A stretch of 32,454 nucleotides of DNA from IMG/VR virus record IMGVR_UViG_3300007734_000581, positions 1 to 32,454 of that record; one strand, given 5' to 3'. The notes under the pieces were generated by a model. It had not been told where the DNA came from. It saw only the letters and a program-made list of their open reading frames with translations, and made no database searches. A program made the position numbers and the translations under genes. The stretch is from a virus. This document shows, one piece after another, positions 30,414 through 32,454 of the stretch. Each line of letters opens with the position of its first letter. The stretch's first letter is position 1.

Positions 30414-30643
30414 CACTACTCTTCAATAATAGAGAGATTTTTGAAAAACAAAAATGTGTTTTCAAAAAGAGGTGTCACAGTGTCACAAAACTCGAATCTG
30501 CCCGTACGAAGCTACGCAAATCCTGTGACACTTCTTTTTTGAGAAGTGTCACAAAATGGTCCAAAACATCGCGAAACCATCGCATCGAGCAGCACTACAC
30601 GGCTGTGACACACCTTTAGGACTTTATCCCAAGTAGTGTCACA
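30178..30643. other. iteron cluster, candidate replication origin
   Basis: Eleven TGTGACA/TGTCACA heptamers start at 30178, 30200, 30299, 30323, 30409, 30473, 30481, 30524, 30547, 30604 and 30637, in both orientations. All but the first extend to the octamer TGTGACAC. The better sites share CTGTGACACTWCT. Inverted pairs occur with 22-24-base offsets (30178/30200 head-to-tail; 30299/30323 and 30524/30547 facing). The pair at 30524-30535 and 30542-30553 forms perfect 12-base arms. An AT-rich stretch (30411-30470) lies in the middle. Random expectation for the heptamer is about 0.06 in this length. It precedes a helicase gene and follows a replication gene. Confidence 0.72.
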
Positions 30644-30752
30644 GCTGTGGATTGGACCTCATGTGGTTTCGAACAAAACAGCCGACTTTCAGCGAACTAA
30701 CCGACCGATTCCGATTTCCTGCAAATTTTCCCCTATATTAAGAGCAAAGCGC
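30414..30752. promoter_or_regulatory. 339-bp non-coding region ahead of the helicase
   Basis: It contains most of the TGTGACAC sites, an AT-rich dyad TTTTTGAAAA (30438-30447) / TTTTCAAAAA (30459-30468), and downstream a possible -10 box TATATT (30734-30739) for the helicase gene, without a clear -35 partner. Base composition is strikingly lower in GC than the rest of the genome. A 69-residue open frame across it (from GTG 30410) is judged not to be a gene. Confidence 0.65.
30438..30468. repeat. AT-rich perfect 10-bp inverted repeat in the origin region
   Basis: TTTTTGAAAA (30438-30447) and TTTTCAAAAA (30459-30468) are exact reverse complements around ACAAAAATGTG, which can extend the stem with a bulge. 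It sits between two facing TGTGACAC sites (30409 and 30473) and is the most AT-rich part of the window, suited to act as an unwinding element. Confidence 0.6.
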
Positions 30753-32306
30753 ATGAACGTCATTATAGGCCCACCGGGCACCGGAAAGACCACGACGATC
30801 CTAACCATCATCGAGGAGGCGCTAGCCAAAGGCACTCCACCGGGGAGGATCGGGCTCGTCAGCTTCACTCGGGCCGCAGTGGGCGAAGCGATCGAGCGGG
30901 CGTCAAAGCGGTTTGGAATTGACCCGAAGGAATTCCGATATTTCCGCACTTTGCATTCTTTGGGTTTTGAACTTTCGGGCAGGGAGCGCAAGGTGGTGAC
31001 GGAGGCCCAGGTCGCCCAGTGGCAGGCGGACGCGGGCTACGGGGGACAGGTCGAGGCCGACCTCGAGGGGTGGGAGGGGGCGCGCGCCGAAGGGGTGGCG
31101 GCGGTATGGGAGCTGTCTCGTTCGCTCCGATGTCATCCGCAGCGTGCCGTGGGACGCTGGCAGGGGGGCGAGGTCGACTGGCGAGCCGTCGAGAGGTACG
31201 GGGCACGGTATACGGCGTGGAAGCAGGAGATAGGGTGGATCGATTACACGGACATGCTTGAGGGCGCGCTGACCGTGGCACCGCCTGCCCTCGACCTCCT
31301 CGCCATCGATGAGGCACAGGACCTGTCACCGCTGCAGCAGGCCCTAGCAGCTCGGCTCCTCGGAGCGGCTCGGGAGGCCTATGTGGTCGGCGACGACGAT
31401 CAGGCGATCCATGCATGGGCAGGAGCGGACGCTGGCTACCTGCAGCGGCTGGCAGAGGCCCACGGGTATCGCGTGCTGTCGCAGTCGTACCGGGTGCCTC
31501 GACTGGCCCACCGAGCGGCACAGTCGGTGATCGGCAGGGTCAGGCAGAGGGTGCCAAAGGCCTATAGCCCTCGGGACGAGCTCGGGGAGCTGACCTCGGC
31601 GGAATGGGGCCGGATGCTGGGATGCAGGCTCATGGCGGCGCTTTCGGACGGTGCCGCCTTGCTCTGCCGCACGCGACGTCAGCTCCACCAGGCCGGACGC
31701 TGGCTGCTCGAGGCCGGGATCCCGTTCCGGTCCGAGCGTGGTGGTGTGGACCCGCTCGGAGCTGAACGACAGCTCGAGGCTGCTGTAGCGGTCTGTCGAG
31801 TCCAACAGGGGATGCGGCTCCGGGCGGTCGACCTCCAGGCACTGGCCACCCACTGTCGAGCAGGTGCGACACCCGGCCTGCCTCGGGGGACGCTGGCTCG
31901 ACTACGGCGGGTGGACGCTGATCCGAGTGACGGGGAGCTCGAGGCCCTCGGGGCCCGACCGCTGCTCGAGCGCATCGCACGGGAGGGGATGGAGGCGCTC
32001 GACACCGTCGACCCGGAGGCCAGGCGGTACTATCGTCGCGTCCTGCAGATCCGAGGCGGGATACCTCCGGTCCTGACCCTGACCACCTGTCACGCAAGCA
32101 AGGGCCGGGAATGGGCTCACGTGTTCATCGACGCGCAAATGACCCGGTATCAGGCCGATAGCATCGAGGAGGCCACGCCGTTAGGCGACGACGAGCACCG
32201 GGTAGCGTATGTCGCGGCGACTCGCACCAAATCGACACTCACGATTATCCAGCCGGAAGGCGCGAAACCGCGATACCATTATCCGATATTCCGCCGCCCG
32301 GCTTGA
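30753..32306 (+). CDS. superfamily 1 UvrD/PcrA-like DNA helicase
   Basis: ATG 30753 gives 517 residues and places Walker A (GPPGTGKTT, 6-14) right after the start, as in this family; GTG 30636 would add 39 residues of non-coding character. Motifs in order: Ia SFTRAAVGEAIER (38-50); TLHSLGFEL (66-74); II LLAIDEAQDLSPLQ (182-195); III VVGDDDQAIHAWAG (211-224); IV LSQSYRVP (242-249); V CHASKGREW (446-454); VI VAYVAATRTK (484-493). It hydrolyses ATP to unwind DNA 3' to 5' in the family generally. It lacks the long insertion domains of full-size UvrD. Its position after the iteron region suggests a replicative or recombination helicase. Confidence 0.87.
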   Translation: MNVIIGPPGTGKTTTILTIIEEALAKGTPPGRIGLVSFTRAAVGEAIERASKRFGIDPKEFRYFRTLHSLGFELSGRERKVVTEAQVAQWQADAGYGGQVEADLEGWEGARAEGVAAVWELSRSLRCHPQRAVGRWQGGEVDWRAVERYGARYTAWKQEIGWIDYTDMLEGALTVAPPALDLLAIDEAQDLSPLQQALAARLLGAAREAYVVGDDDQAIHAWAGADAGYLQRLAEAHGYRVLSQSYRVPRLAHRAAQSVIGRVRQRVPKAYSPRDELGELTSAEWGRMLGCRLMAALSDGAALLCRTRRQLHQAGRWLLEAGIPFRSERGGVDPLGAERQLEAAVAVCRVQQGMRLRAVDLQALATHCRAGATPGLPRGTLARLRRVDADPSDGELEALGARPLLERIAREGMEALDTVDPEARRYYRRVLQIRGGIPPVLTLTTCHASKGREWAHVFIDAQMTRYQADSIEEATPLGDDEHRVAYVAATRTKSTLTIIQPEGAKPRYHYPIFRRPA

Positions 32307-32320
32307 CTCGCCTGTACCCG

Positions 32321-32336
32321 TAGGGTAGAGGCTAGG
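32321..32336 (+). other. small hairpin after the helicase gene
   Basis: TACCC and GGGTA around GTA form a five-base-pair stem in the short gap between the helicase stop and the next SD. No T-run follows, so transcription probably continues into the accessory genes. Confidence 0.3.
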
Positions 32337-32358
32337 GGACAGTCATCGGGAGGCGTCG

Positions 32359-32454
32359 ATGTGTGGGGGTGGATGGCCGGAAGATGAGTACGGTGCGGAC
32401 GAAGGGGCATATGGGGTCATGATCCCCCAGCAGGCCATACCGTCAGGCATTGCT
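32359..32454 (+). CDS. 5' part of the small protein that spans the window ends
   Basis: ATG 32359 follows GGGAGG (about 32348-32353) with a good spacer, and the frame is open to the last base. It codes MCGGGWPEDEYGADEGAYGV then MIPQQAIPSGIA and continues, after the eight-base overlap, into the frame that ends at position 191. The whole protein would be 92 residues. A later in-frame ATG at 32419 (MIPQQ) has a weaker SD. Acidic, Gly-rich N-terminus; no family recognised. Confidence 0.65.
   Translation, partial: MCGGGWPEDEYGADEGAYGVMIPQQAIPSGIA
32447..32454. repeat. 8-bp terminal direct repeat, right copy
   Basis: GCATTGCT at the right end is identical to bases 1-8. See the left copy for interpretation. 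Confidence 0.7.

Noticed and set aside
30524-30553. Perfect 12-bp hairpin as a terminator
   Set aside because: The arms are two facing TGTGACAC sites and the T-run is in the loop, not after the stem. Site pairing explains it better.
30410-30619. 69-codon rightward frame across the iteron region
   Set aside because: It is made largely of repeat units and AT-rich DNA, has no SD, and its Lys/Arg/Ser composition is unlike the other proteins. It is more likely a chance frame.
30636-30752. 39-codon N-terminal extension of the helicase
   Set aside because: The GTG lies within a TGTCACA site, lacks an SD, and the family normally begins just before Walker A, as ATG 30753 does.
1-32454. tRNA genes, CRISPR arrays, insertion sequences
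   Set aside because: No cloverleaf-like sequence, regularly spaced repeat-spacer array or transposase was seen by eye. A tRNAscan-type search would be needed to exclude tRNAs fully.

Overview
This window looks like the complete or near-complete genome of an uncultured, long-tailed (siphovirus-like) double-stranded DNA bacteriophage. It is GC-rich by eye, tightly packed, and most genes overlap their neighbour by a few bases (ATGA, GTGA or TAATG junctions) or have a clear Shine-Dalgarno (SD) sequence. The first and last eight bases are identical. Merging them makes one 92-codon reading frame run without a stop across the ends, so the molecule is probably circular or circularly permuted. The host cannot be named from the sequence. 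The endolysin shows only that it is a bacterium with D-Ala-type peptidoglycan.

Layout. From the junction to about 3.1 kb lies a rightward run of small accessory genes: a MazG-like nucleotide pyrophosphohydrolase candidate, a winged-helix protein and two cysteine-rich zinc-binding candidates. The virion block follows: large terminase, portal, a small conserved protein, scaffold and major capsid protein. After these come capsid or neck proteins, the tail tube, tail assembly chaperones joined by a programmed -1 frameshift, tape measure, a large tail protein with Asp-box motifs, a tail hub candidate and two fibre-like proteins. The lysis genes end the block (M15 peptidase endolysin, a 26-residue membrane peptide and an XhlA-like membrane protein), followed by a strong rho-independent terminator near 24.2 kb.

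From 27.5 kb back to 24.3 kb runs a leftward operon. It has a tiny membrane peptide, three small unknown proteins (one with a zinc-knuckle-like motif), an ERF single-strand annealing protein, a small unknown protein, a PD-(D/E)XK RecB-like nuclease, a single-strand binding protein and a small terminal gene. This is a recombination cassette. A divergent control region at 27.55-27.69 kb separates it from a rightward early operon: XRE regulator, small membrane protein, RusA-type resolvase, archaeo-eukaryotic-type primase candidate, a replication protein of unknown type and a UvrD/PcrA-type helicase.

The most striking non-coding signal is at 30.18-30.64 kb. Eleven copies of the heptamer TGTGACA/TGTCACA lie in both orientations, ten of them extending to TGTGACAC, around an AT-rich stretch just before the helicase gene. 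This is a strong candidate for an iteron-type replication origin. A second motif, GTAAC-N5-GTTAC, occurs twice at the start of the primase-like gene. I saw no integrase, DNA polymerase, tRNA gene, insertion sequence or CRISPR array.
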